Below are positions 7,640-16,302 of a DNA stretch of 64,000 bases, one piece after another. The notes under the pieces were generated by a model, which saw only the letters and a program-made list of their open reading frames with translations, was not told where the DNA came from and did not search any database. The stretch spans positions 124,001 to 188,000 of the forward strand of contig NZ_PDWQ01000004.1 in the NCBI RefSeq assembly GCF_010211745.1. The letters run 5' to 3'. Made by a program: the position numbers and the translations under genes. The first letter of the stretch is position 1, and every line of letters starts with the position of its first letter. This stretch comes from Pseudoxanthomonas kalamensis DSM 18571. Its GTDB lineage: Bacteria; Pseudomonadota; Gammaproteobacteria; Xanthomonadales; Xanthomonadaceae.

Positions 7640-10600
7640 GACGCAGTCTCCTGAGAATTGTGCTCGGCCGCCTTGCGGTCGGAGCGGTTTTCAAGCCATT
7701 CGTACAGAACCGGAAGCAGGATCAACGTGAGCAGCGTTGAACTGATCAGACCGCCAACGACCACCGTCGCCAACGGACGTTGCGTTTCCGCGCCGACACC
7801 GCTGGACAGCAGCATCGGCACCAGACCGAGGATCGCCACGCTCGCGGTCATCAGCACCGGTCGCAGACGCAGAGCCGTGCCCTGCACCACCGCTTCGCGC
7901 ACCGACAGGCCTTTCTCACGCAGCTCGTTGAGGAAGCTCACCAGCACGATGCCGTTGAGCATCGCCACGCCGAATACCGCGATGAAGCCGATCGCTGAGG
8001 GCACCGACAGGTACTGGCCGGTGACAAACAAGGCCAACAATCCGCCAATGGTGGCGAACGGCACGTTGGCCAGAATCAGCGCCGCGTACTTGACCGAGTT
8101 GAAGGCGGTATAGAGCAACACGAAGATGAAAAAGATCGTGACTGGCACGATCAGCGCCAACTTGGCCAGCGCACGCTGCTGGTTCTCGAACGCCCCACCC
8201 CACTCGATCCAGTAGCCCGGCGGCAGCTTCACCTGCTGCTTAATCGCCGTCTCAGCGTCCTGGACGAAGCTATCGACGTCGCGGCCTCGGACGTCCATCT
8301 GGATCACCGCATAGCGTTGCAGTTGCTCGCGACGGACGAACGAGTAACCTTCGGCCACGTTGATGTCGGCTACCTCCGACAGCGGCACCAAGGCGCCGGT
8401 TGCCGTGCGGAGCGGGATGCGACGCAATGACTCGACCGAATCGCGTGTCGCGTCATCCAGCCGCACTGCGATATCGAAGCGTTTCACGCCATCGAGCAGT
8501 ACGCTCACCGGTTCGCCGCCCAGGCCATTGCGGACGATGGTGAGCACCTCCTCAGCGTTCATGCCATGGCGGGCCAGTTCGTCGCGCTTGACCGCGATGC
8601 GAATCTGCGGCTTGCCGATGTTGGCTTCCAAAGCAAGGTCGGCCACGCCCGGCACCTTGTCCAGCACGCGCTTGATGCGGCCGCTCAGCTTGTCGAGTTC
8701 GCCCAGGTCTTCACCGTAAAGCTTCAGCGCCAAGGTGGCGCGCACGCCGGAGATCAGTTCCTCCACGCGCATCTGGATCGGTTGGGTGTAGCCGGGCACC
8801 ACGTTCGGCACGACCTTCTCCAGCGTCTCTTGCATCGCCGCTTCGAGCTGCTTGATGTCGCGGCCCGACTTCCACTCTTCCTCGGGTTTGAGCGCGGTGT
8901 AGATCTCCATGTAATTGACGTCGGCGGTCTCGCCCTTCTCGGCACGGCCGATCATCGCCAGCGTGGTCTCGACCTCCGGGAATTGCTTGAAGGCCGCGGC
9001 GATGGTGTTGCTGGTCTTGATCGATTCGTTGAGCGAGGTCGACGGGATGCCCGTCACGCGCCACATGATCGAGCCTTCCTGCAGTTGCGGCATGAACTCC
9101 TTACCCAGGAAAGGGAACAGCGCCAGGCTCGCGACCAAGGCGACAAGCGCGCTGATCACGACCACTTTCTTGCGGCCCAGCGCCTTCGCCAACAGCGGCT
9201 GATAACCACGCTTGATCCTGGCCACCAACCACGTATCGCGCTCGGGCTTGGGCTTGAGAATCATCGACGCCAAGACCGGGATCAGCGTCAGGCTCAGGAT
9301 CAGCGAACCGGCCATCGCGAAGGCGATGTTGAATGCCATCGGCTTGAACATCTTGCCTTCGAGGCCTTCCAGCGCGAACAGCGGCAGGAACACCACGATG
9401 ATGATGCCGATCGCGAACGTGATTGGATTGGCCACTTCCTTAGCCGCGGCCAACACCGCAGAAGTCTTGTCGACCTTCTCTCCGTGTTCCAACCGCTCCG
9501 CCATGATCCGGAAGGCGTTCTCCACCATTACCACCGCGCCGTCGACCATCATGCCGATGCCGATCGCCAGGCCCGCGAGCGACATCAGATTGGCGGACAA
9601 GCCGACCTGCCCCATGCCGATGAAGGCAATCAGCATGGCCAGCGGCAGTGTGACGATCACGACCAGCGCTGAGCGGACCTCGCCCAGGAACAGGAACAGG
9701 ATTACCGCGACCAGCAGCGAGCCTTCCACCAGCGCCCGCACCGCGGTTTCGACCGCCTTGTTGACGAGGTCAGTGCGCTCGTACATCGGCTTGAGCACCA
9801 TGGTCTTCGGCAGTGCATCGCGCACCACGTCAAGCTTGCCCTTGACCGCCTCGACCACGTCCTTGGCGTTCTCGCCGATGCGGGCCAGCGCCTGGCCCAT
9901 CACGACTTCCTGGCCGTCGCGGGTCACCGCACCGACGCGCGGCGCGGGGGCTTCGACCACGGTTGCCACGTCACGCAGATACACCGGCACACCGTCCTCC
10001 GACTTGAGCACGATCGCGCCGATGTCCTCGGTCGACTTCAGCAAACCCAGACCGCGCACCAGGAACTGCTCGCGGCCCACGTCCATCACGTTACCGCCGA
10101 CCTGGCCGTTGTTGGCGGGGAGCGCGTTGATGACATCGCCGAAGCCCAGCCCGCGGGCGTAGAGGCGTTGCGGATCGATCTGCACCTGGTACTGGCGTTC
10201 GCCACCGCCCCAGGAACTAACGTCGTCCACGCCCGGTGCCGTGCGCAGGATCAGCCGCACGGTCCATTCCTGCCATGTGCGCAGGTCCATATCGGTGACC
10301 TGGTCCTTACTGACGCCGGGCGCGCGTTCGACGGTGTACCAGTACACCTGCCCCAGGCCCGACGTGTTCGGGCCCATGCTCGGCTTGCCATAGCCTTCAG
10401 GCAGACGATCGCCGATTTCCTGCAGGCGTTCGTTGACCAGTTGTCGCGCGAAGTAGATGTCCATGTCGTCCTTGAAATAGACCGACACGTACGACAACCC
10501 GAACAGGCTGACCGAGCGGATTTCCTGCACCTTCGGCAGGCCGGCCAACGCAGACTCCACCGGCGTGGTGAGCAACTGCTCGACGTCCTCGGCGGCCAGG

Positions 10601-10764
10601 CCCGGGGACTCGGTGTAGATGTTGACCTGGACCGGCGTCACGTCGGGGAAGGCATCGATCGGCACGTTGCGAACGGCGCTGATGCCGAGGAAGGCGACGA
10701 CCGCGAACACGATCAGGACCAGGAACTTGTAGCGCAGGGAGAGTTCGACCAGGCGATTCAGCAT
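7636..10764 (-). CDS. czcA: Heavy-metal RND efflux pump (CzcA type)
   Basis: 1042 aa proton-driven pump, the normal size for HME-RND transporters. TM1 (about 12-30) is followed by a large periplasmic domain, TM2-6, a second large periplasmic domain, and TM7-12. TM4 reads GIGMMVDGAVVMVEN, carrying the essential Asp and Glu. The segment lacks the DFG of classical CzcA (here AIG), so zinc/cobalt/cadmium specificity should not be assumed. It lies 40 bases after the adaptor and overlaps a PII-like gene at its 3' end. It forms a tripartite pump with the two upstream products. Confidence 0.93.
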   Translation of the reverse strand: MLNRLVELSLRYKFLVLIVFAVVAFLGISAVRNVPIDAFPDVTPVQVNIYTESPGLAAEDVEQLLTTPVESALAGLPKVQEIRSVSLFGLSYVSVYFKDDMDIYFARQLVNERLQEIGDRLPEGYGKPSMGPNTSGLGQVYWYTVERAPGVSKDQVTDMDLRTWQEWTVRLILRTAPGVDDVSSWGGGERQYQVQIDPQRLYARGLGFGDVINALPANNGQVGGNVMDVGREQFLVRGLGLLKSTEDIGAIVLKSEDGVPVYLRDVATVVEAPAPRVGAVTRDGQEVVMGQALARIGENAKDVVEAVKGKLDVVRDALPKTMVLKPMYERTDLVNKAVETAVRALVEGSLLVAVILFLFLGEVRSALVVIVTLPLAMLIAFIGMGQVGLSANLMSLAGLAIGIGMMVDGAVVMVENAFRIMAERLEHGEKVDKTSAVLAAAKEVANPITFAIGIIIVVFLPLFALEGLEGKMFKPMAFNIAFAMAGSLILSLTLIPVLASMILKPKPERDTWLVARIKRGYQPLLAKALGRKKVVVISALVALVASLALFPFLGKEFMPQLQEGSIMWRVTGIPSTSLNESIKTSNTIAAAFKQFPEVETTLAMIGRAEKGETADVNYMEIYTALKPEEEWKSGRDIKQLEAAMQETLEKVVPNVVPGYTQPIQMRVEELISGVRATLALKLYGEDLGELDKLSGRIKRVLDKVPGVADLALEANIGKPQIRIAVKRDELARHGMNAEEVLTIVRNGLGGEPVSVLLDGVKRFDIAVRLDDATRDSVESLRRIPLRTATGALVPLSEVADINVAEGYSFVRREQLQRYAVIQMDVRGRDVDSFVQDAETAIKQQVKLPPGYWIEWGGAFENQQRALAKLALIVPVTIFFIFVLLYTAFNSVKYAALILANVPFATIGGLLALFVTGQYLSVPSAIGFIAVFGVAMLNGIVLVSFLNELREKGLSVREAVVQGTALRLRPVLMTASVAILGLVPMLLSSGVGAETQRPLATVVVGGLISSTLLTLILLPVLYEWLENRSDRKAAEHNSQETAS

Positions 10765-10804
10765 GGCGCACCTCCCGCAAAGGCGGGATTGGCGTCAGAG
10801 ATCA

Positions 10805-11965
10805 TCACTCTTCTCCTAACTGCGACTTGAGCATCTGCGCTTTGACGGCAAAGGCGCCTTCGACCACGACGGCGTCGCCGGGCTTGAGGCCTTCGCGGAT
10901 GACGGTCCGATCGCCGATCGCTTCACCGGTACGCACCGGCGTCGGTTCCAACGCACCGGTCGCGTTGCGACGGAACACGACCGTGTCGCCTTCCAACTGC
11001 ACCACCGCGTCGGTTGGCACCGACACCATAGTCACGGCGGCGTTGCCATCCTTGGCGACGTCGCTGGCCTCGAAGAACACATCGACGTAATCGCCGCTGT
11101 GCAGGCGGTCGTCCCGGTTCGGAACCTCGATCCGCACCACCGCATTGCGGGTCGTGTCCGACGTGCGATGCGCGGGATGCTGAACGGTACCCTTCAGGCG
11201 CTCGCCGTTGAACACCACCGTCGCTTCCGTGCCGGGTGTGATGCGCGGAACGATCCCCGATGGCAGCTTGGCGTCGACCCAAACCACCGATTCATCGACC
11301 AGGCGGAACAGCGTCTTGCCCGGTTCAATTTTCTCGCCGACGACCACGGCATCCTCGGTGATTCGCCCGGCATGCGGCGCGGTCAAGGTGAACTGGCCGT
11401 TGCTGCGCCCGGCCGCCGTGCCCGGCAAGCCATACGCCTGTGCCGTTGCGCGAGCGCGATCGAGCGCGACCTGTGCCTCGTTGATGCGGCGCCCGGACAC
11501 GGCCTCACGACCGAGTGCAGAGACGCGGCGCCATTCCTGTTCGGCGATGCGCAACTCTGCCTGGGCATTGGCGACTTCGACGCTGGACAGCGTCACCAGC
11601 GGTGCGCCGGCGCGCACTTCGTCGCCGAGCTTGGCATGGCGACGCACGACCAGGGCTTCGACACTGGGCGTGATCAGCGCCGTGCCGTAGGCATTGTCGA
11701 GCACTTCACCGGGCGCACGCAGCTGTTCGCTCATCGAAGCGGGCTGCAACGCCTGCACGACGATGCCGGCAGCTTTCATCGCTGCGGCATCGAGCTTGAC
11801 GGGCGCGATGCCGGCTTCGCTTTCGGTGGGCGCTTCAGCGCCTTCGGCTTCGGTCGGGGCCGACTCGGTCGAGGGGGACCTCGAACATGCGGCCATGGCA
11901 AGCAGTAACGCCGCGGCCAGCAACGGCGACATCAGACGGAACGGGGTCATCGAAAGTTCTCTCAT
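10805..11965 (-). CDS. czcB: RND efflux adaptor lipoprotein (CzcB type)
   Basis: 386 aa membrane-fusion protein. The N-terminus carries a lipobox (LLAMAAC, Cys near residue 27) followed by an acidic Ser/Thr/Glu linker, so it is probably anchored by lipid to the inner membrane. Barrel-sandwich, alpha-hairpin (about 130-175) and beta-barrel parts are recognisable, ending with a membrane-proximal domain (PTDAVVQLEGDTVVF). The start at 11965 overlaps the czcC stop and has GGAGG eight bases upstream. Unlike the adaptor at the left edge it has no YWYDPMVPD metal-binding domain. Confidence 0.92.
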   Translation of the reverse strand: MRELSMTPFRLMSPLLAAALLLAMAACSRSPSTESAPTEAEGAEAPTESEAGIAPVKLDAAAMKAAGIVVQALQPASMSEQLRAPGEVLDNAYGTALITPSVEALVVRRHAKLGDEVRAGAPLVTLSSVEVANAQAELRIAEQEWRRVSALGREAVSGRRINEAQVALDRARATAQAYGLPGTAAGRSNGQFTLTAPHAGRITEDAVVVGEKIEPGKTLFRLVDESVVWVDAKLPSGIVPRITPGTEATVVFNGERLKGTVQHPAHRTSDTTRNAVVRIEVPNRDDRLHSGDYVDVFFEASDVAKDGNAAVTMVSVPTDAVVQLEGDTVVFRRNATGALEPTPVRTGEAIGDRTVIREGLKPGDAVVVEGAFAVKAQMLKSQLGEE

Positions 11966-13242
11966 GGGGTGCCCTCCAGGCCGGCCCAGCGTTCAAGCTG
12001 TCCGGTGGCGGCGAGGTAATCGGCGTAGCTGCGCCACAGGCGCGCTTCGAGTTCGGCGCCGGCGAGTTGCGTGTCGAGGGTCTGCTTGAGTTGCAGCAGG
12101 TAGTCAGCGGTGGACAGCTCGCCCTCGCGCCACAAGCGCTCAAGGAGAGTGGCGCGACGCTCCACATCCGTGCCGCGGCTCGCCTGCCAGCGCGACCAGG
12201 CCGATTGCGCTGCGGCGTAGCTGTCGATCGCACGGCGACGATCGGCATCGAGTTCGACGCGCACGCGCTCGGCCTCGGCGATCGCGACATCGGCATCGGC
12301 CTGAGCTGCCACTACCTCGGCGCGATAGGAATTGCGCACGAACAGCGGAATGCTGAGCGACACGCCGACCACGTTGTCCTGCACATTGCCGTAGTCGATG
12401 CGTCCGCCGCGCACGCCCACGGTGGGATCGGCCACCCGATTGCGGCGGGCAACGGTCACTTCGCGTTCGGCAGCCAGCGCAGCGGCTTGTGCGGCTTGCC
12501 AGTCGGGCAACTGTTCGATGCCGGTATGGGAGGGCATCGGCGGCGGCAATGCGTCGCTGGGCAGCGTCAGGCTCGCCAGGAGTTCCGGCGAGCCGCCGAC
12601 CGCGCGGAAACGCGCTTCGGCCTCCGCCTGTTCGGCGACGAGTTGCGACTGCTGGGCTTGCGCTTCATCGCGGGCCAGCAGTGCCAAATCGCGCTCCAAC
12701 CCGGAAATGTCGGCTGCAGCAAACTGCTTTTGTGCCAACTCGCCAAAGCGCGTGACCAACGCCAATCGACGTTCACCGGTGCGCACACGTTGCTGCGCCG
12801 TCTGTAGCTCAGCCCAACTGGCGAACCACTGCTTGGCGAAATCGCGGCGACGCAGCTTGGCTTCAGCGGTGGCTAGATCGACCCGCGCGGAGGCCGCGTC
12901 GCGACGCGCGCGACGCTTGCCGCTCAGATCGAGCGTGAGGTTGAGGCCAGCGGTTGTGGTGCGATCCGGGCCTTCATCGTCGCCGGCCAACTCGACTTCG
13001 GGGTTGTAGAGCGGTCGTCCGGCCGCATCGTACCGGGCACGGGCTGCGGCCAGTTGCGCTTCGGTGGCGCGATAACTCGGATGGTGTTGCCAGGCGGCCT
13101 GCAGCGCCTCGCGAAGTGCGACTGGGGCCTGTGTATCGGGGGTTTGGGCGGCCATGGCCAAGCCCGACAGCAAACTCGCTGCCAGAACCAGGACGGCCAG
13201 CCGCGCGACGCGACGTCGTCGCGGCGAACGAACAAGGTGCAT
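11962..13242 (-). CDS. czcC: TolC-family outer-membrane efflux channel (CzcC type)
   Basis: 426 aa outer-membrane factor. The start at 13242 follows AGAGGA; a signal peptide covers about 13-32 (VLAASLLSGLAMA). Two coiled-coil-rich OEP repeats follow (ALREALQAAWQHHPSYRATEAQ at the first). Overlaps czcB by four bases and lies 64 bases after a CopL-like leader gene, the same arrangement as in the left-edge RND operon. The sequences of the two channels are clearly different, so this is not a recent duplication. Confidence 0.92.
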   Translation of the reverse strand: MHLVRSPRRRRVARLAVLVLAASLLSGLAMAAQTPDTQAPVALREALQAAWQHHPSYRATEAQLAAARARYDAAGRPLYNPEVELAGDDEGPDRTTTAGLNLTLDLSGKRRARRDAASARVDLATAEAKLRRRDFAKQWFASWAELQTAQQRVRTGERRLALVTRFGELAQKQFAAADISGLERDLALLARDEAQAQQSQLVAEQAEAEARFRAVGGSPELLASLTLPSDALPPPMPSHTGIEQLPDWQAAQAAALAAEREVTVARRNRVADPTVGVRGGRIDYGNVQDNVVGVSLSIPLFVRNSYRAEVVAAQADADVAIAEAERVRVELDADRRRAIDSYAAAQSAWSRWQASRGTDVERRATLLERLWREGELSTADYLLQLKQTLDTQLAGAELEARLWRSYADYLAATGQLERWAGLEGTP

Positions 13243-13306
13243 TGGAAGATCCTCTGAGTCGACGGTGTCCTCTGGCGCTCCGCGCCAAAGGGGCAAAACA
13301 CCTGAC

Positions 13307-13693
13307 TCAGGCGATCGGCGGCCTCAGTTCCAAGGGTTGCGACGCGCTGGGCGGCAACCCGGACGTACGCATAGGCAGCGCCTGCGGCACGAGCACAACC
13401 ACGATCTGCGTATCCGGCACCATGGCGGCAGCATGATGGCAACCGCAGTGACTGCAAGCGGCATGCCCGAGCTTGAGCTTCGTGGAATCGTCATTACCGC
13501 TATCCAGCGGCGATGCCTTCACCGCCACGGCATGGCTGCCATCCGTGCCGAAGCCCATGTCCGCGAAATCGTGCTTCGCACAGGCGGCCGCCGCGCCGAT
13601 CTTCAGGGCGAAGATCAGCAGCACCAGTACCGCCAGCCGCGTGGAAGCGCGCAGGCGGGCCAGCAGCAGGCAGGAGGAGGCGACCGGGTTCAT
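13307..13693 (-). CDS. CopL/DUF2946-like small secreted Cys/His protein heading the czc operon
   Basis: 128 aa. The N-terminal hydrophobic signal (about 17-38) precedes a dense ligand cluster at 80-87 (C-S-H-C-G-C-H-H), a hydrophobic stretch (95-105) and the C-terminus LRPPIA. First gene of the eight-gene czc block. Its size, layout and R-P-P ending match the small gene ahead of copA (30709-31155), and more loosely the one at 2902-3288. It may bind metal in the periplasm, or act as an upstream reading frame whose translation controls the operon. Neither is shown here. Confidence 0.7.
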   Translation of the reverse strand: MNPVASSCLLLARLRASTRLAVLVLLIFALKIGAAAACAKHDFADMGFGTDGSHAVAVKASPLDSGNDDSTKLKLGHAACSHCGCHHAAAMVPDTQIVVVLVPQALPMRTSGLPPSASQPLELRPPIA

Positions 13694-13802
13694 CCTGCCA
13701 GCCTAGCCGGTGCCACGGACGTTATAAAATCTCATCAGGCCGGTTCCCGGGAGCGGGTCATGCCGTTCCTCGCTCGTGGACACATGCGCGACGGTATCCA
13801 CG

Positions 13803-16193
13803 TCACTTCCTCAGCAGGCGCATGCCGTTGCCCACCACCAACAGGCTGGCGCCCATGTCGGCGAACACCGCCGCCCACATCGTGGCCTGACCGGTAAAGG
13901 TCAGCACCAGGAATACTGCCTTGATGCCCAGCGCCAGGGTGATGTTCTGCGTCAGCACGTGAGCGGTGGCGCGCGACAGCCGGATGAAGGCCGGAATCTT
14001 GCGCAGGTCGTCGTCCATCAGGGCCACGTCGGCGGTTTCGATCGCGGTGTCGGATCCAGCCGCGCCCATGGCGAAGCCGATGTCGGCCCGTGCCAGGGCC
14101 GGGGCGTCGTTGATGCCGTCGCCAACCATGCCGCTGGTACCCTGTGCGGCGAGCGCTTCGACCTCGCGCAGCTTGTCTTCGGGTAGCAGGTTGCCTTGGG
14201 CGCGGTCGATACCGACCTCACCGGCGATGGCCTGCGCCGTGTGCGGGTTGTCCCCGGTCAGCATCAGGGTCTTGACCCCGAGCGCGTGCAAGTCGGCGAT
14301 CGCCTGTCGGCTGCTGTCCTTGACCGTATCGGCGACCGCGAACACCGCCTGCACGCCGTCGCTGCCTACGACGGCGACCACGCTCTTGCCTTGGGCTTCC
14401 AAGGCCGCGAACTGCGCTTCCAACTCGGCGGAACTGGCACCCAACTCCTGCACGAGCCGGTGATTGCCCAGGTGGTAGAGCGACCCAGCGACGCGGCCAC
14501 TCACGCCGCGGCCCGGCAGTGCAGCGAACTCCTCGACCTCTTGCATCGGCACGCTGTCATTCTGTCCCGCCACGGCGATGGCCTTGGATACAGGATGATC
14601 GGAACGCGCCGCCAGGCTGGTCGCTATGGCGCGCACGCGGGTCGCATCAGCCTGGCCCCAAGCCGCGAAATCGGTCTGTTTAGGCTTGCCGTGGGTGATC
14701 GTTCCGGTTTTGTCCAGCGCCAACCACCGCAGCTTGCGGCCATTCTCCAGGTACACGCCGCCCTTGATCAGGATGCCGCGTCGCGCCGCCGCGGCCAGAC
14801 CGCTGACGATGCTCACCGGGGTGGAGATCACCAGGGCGCAGGGACAGGCGATCACCAGCAGCACCAGGGCCCGGTACGTCCAGTCCAGCCAGTCCGCGCC
14901 CATCAAGAGCGGCGGCACCACCGCCACGCCCAGGGCGACGGCAAACACCAGCGGGGTGTACCAGCGCGCAAACTGATCGACGAAACGCTGGGTCGGCGCA
15001 CGATTGCCCTGCGCGGCTTCGACCGCGTGGATGATGCGGGCCAAGGTGGAATCGCTGGCCACGGCGGTAACGCGATACTCCAGGGAACCTGCTTCGTTGA
15101 TGGTGCCGGCGAATACCGGGTCGCCTTCGGCCTTTTCGACCGGCAGGCTCTCGCCGGTGATCGGCGCCTGGTTGACCGTCGAACGGCCGAGCACCACCAT
15201 GCCGTCCAGCGCTATGCGTTCGCCGGGCTTGACCCGCACTCGGCTGTCGAGTGCGACGGCCTTGGCATCCACCTCGATCCAGCGCTGATCGTCTTGCAGA
15301 ACGGTGACACGTTCGGGCGTGAGATCCATCAGGCCGCGTATCGCATTGCGGGCGCGATCCAGCGACTTGGCCTCGATCACCTCGGCCAACGCGAACAGCA
15401 CCATCACCATCGCCGCCTCGGGCCAATGGCCAATGAGCATCGCGCCCGTGACAGCGATCGACATCAGGGCGTTCATGTTGAGATTGCGGTTCTTGAGCGC
15501 AATCCAGCCCTTCTTGTAGGTCGACAGACCGCCAGTCCCGATGGCGACCAACGCCAGCGCGATGACCAGCCACGTCGGGGCGCCGAGCCAAGACACGACT
15601 TCGGCCAGGATCGCCGCCACACCGGAGACGGCCAATGGCCACCACGCGGTGCGTGTCGGTACCGGCGCGCCCGGCTCTGCGCCACCTTGGCTGCCCACCA
15701 CCTCGGCCTCGAAGCCCAGCGACTTCAGGCCGGTCAGCACGTCAGGCAAGGCCTCGGCCGCGTGACGCACGGTCAAGGTGCGCTGCACGAGGTTGAAGGC
15801 CAGCGACGCCACCCCGGGCATGCCGCCGAGTTTGCCGCGGATCAGGCCTTCCTCGGTGGGGCAATCCATCTTCGCGATACGCAGTGCTGTTTCCACGTCG
15901 GAGGACGGCGTATCCATGGGCGCCGCCTGCATGCCGATCGCGGCCAGCGCTTCGTCCACGGGCGTCAGCGCAGACAAGGTGTGGTGCACCGACAACGTCC
16001 GTTGCACCAGATTGAATTCCAGATCCGTCACTCCCTGGACTTGGCCGAGCTTGTTGCGGATCAGCGCCTCTTCGGTGGGGCAGTCCATGTTCTGGATGCG
16101 ATAGCGCATCGGCGACCGGACGGCCGCTGCTGCGGGCACCGTCGTCGTTGCCACTGCCTGCGTGCTACCGCAGCTATTGCAGGTGTCGCTCAT
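13803..16193 (-). CDS. pbrA: P1B-type Pb/Cd/Zn-exporting ATPase (PbrA/CadA)
   Basis: 796 aa from the ATG at 16193, preceded by GGAGGAA. A short Cys-containing lead (MSDTCNSC) is followed by two HMA domains, each with MDCPTEE (near 36 and 110). The ATPase core shows TGES (actuator), CPC in CPCALVIS, DKTGTITHG (phosphorylated Asp), the HP dipeptide in SDHPVSKAI and [10 protein letters not shown]. It exports divalent soft metals from the cytoplasm. It follows pbrT by 109 bases under a divergent PbrR, the gene content of lead-resistance operons; hence lead, with cadmium and zinc also plausible. No pbrB/pbrC genes are seen. Confidence 0.9.
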   Translation of the reverse strand: MSDTCNSCGSTQAVATTTVPAAAAVRSPMRYRIQNMDCPTEEALIRNKLGQVQGVTDLEFNLVQRTLSVHHTLSALTPVDEALAAIGMQAAPMDTPSSDVETALRIAKMDCPTEEGLIRGKLGGMPGVASLAFNLVQRTLTVRHAAEALPDVLTGLKSLGFEAEVVGSQGGAEPGAPVPTRTAWWPLAVSGVAAILAEVVSWLGAPTWLVIALALVAIGTGGLSTYKKGWIALKNRNLNMNALMSIAVTGAMLIGHWPEAAMVMVLFALAEVIEAKSLDRARNAIRGLMDLTPERVTVLQDDQRWIEVDAKAVALDSRVRVKPGERIALDGMVVLGRSTVNQAPITGESLPVEKAEGDPVFAGTINEAGSLEYRVTAVASDSTLARIIHAVEAAQGNRAPTQRFVDQFARWYTPLVFAVALGVAVVPPLLMGADWLDWTYRALVLLVIACPCALVISTPVSIVSGLAAAARRGILIKGGVYLENGRKLRWLALDKTGTITHGKPKQTDFAAWGQADATRVRAIATSLAARSDHPVSKAIAVAGQNDSVPMQEVEEFAALPGRGVSGRVAGSLYHLGNHRLVQELGASSAELEAQFAALEAQGKSVVAVVGSDGVQAVFAVADTVKDSSRQAIADLHALGVKTLMLTGDNPHTAQAIAGEVGIDRAQGNLLPEDKLREVEALAAQGTSGMVGDGINDAPALARADIGFAMGAAGSDTAIETADVALMDDDLRKIPAFIRLSRATAHVLTQNITLALGIKAVFLVLTFTGQATMWAAVFADMGASLLVVGNGMRLLRK

Positions 16194-16302
16194 CGCGTGG
16201 GTTCCTCCATGCAGGCCTGTAGGGTCTGCGGGATCGATCGCATCTGGAAGGCGTCGCGCCGAGCGCCGTCCCTGCTGCCGCGCGCAGGCCACATGCCGTG
16301 CC

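Noticed and set aside
13694-13802. A promoter for the czc leader gene (TATAAC near 13.71 kb leftwards)
   Set aside because: A -10-like TATAAC is visible but no convincing -35 or operator, so it is not listed as a feature.
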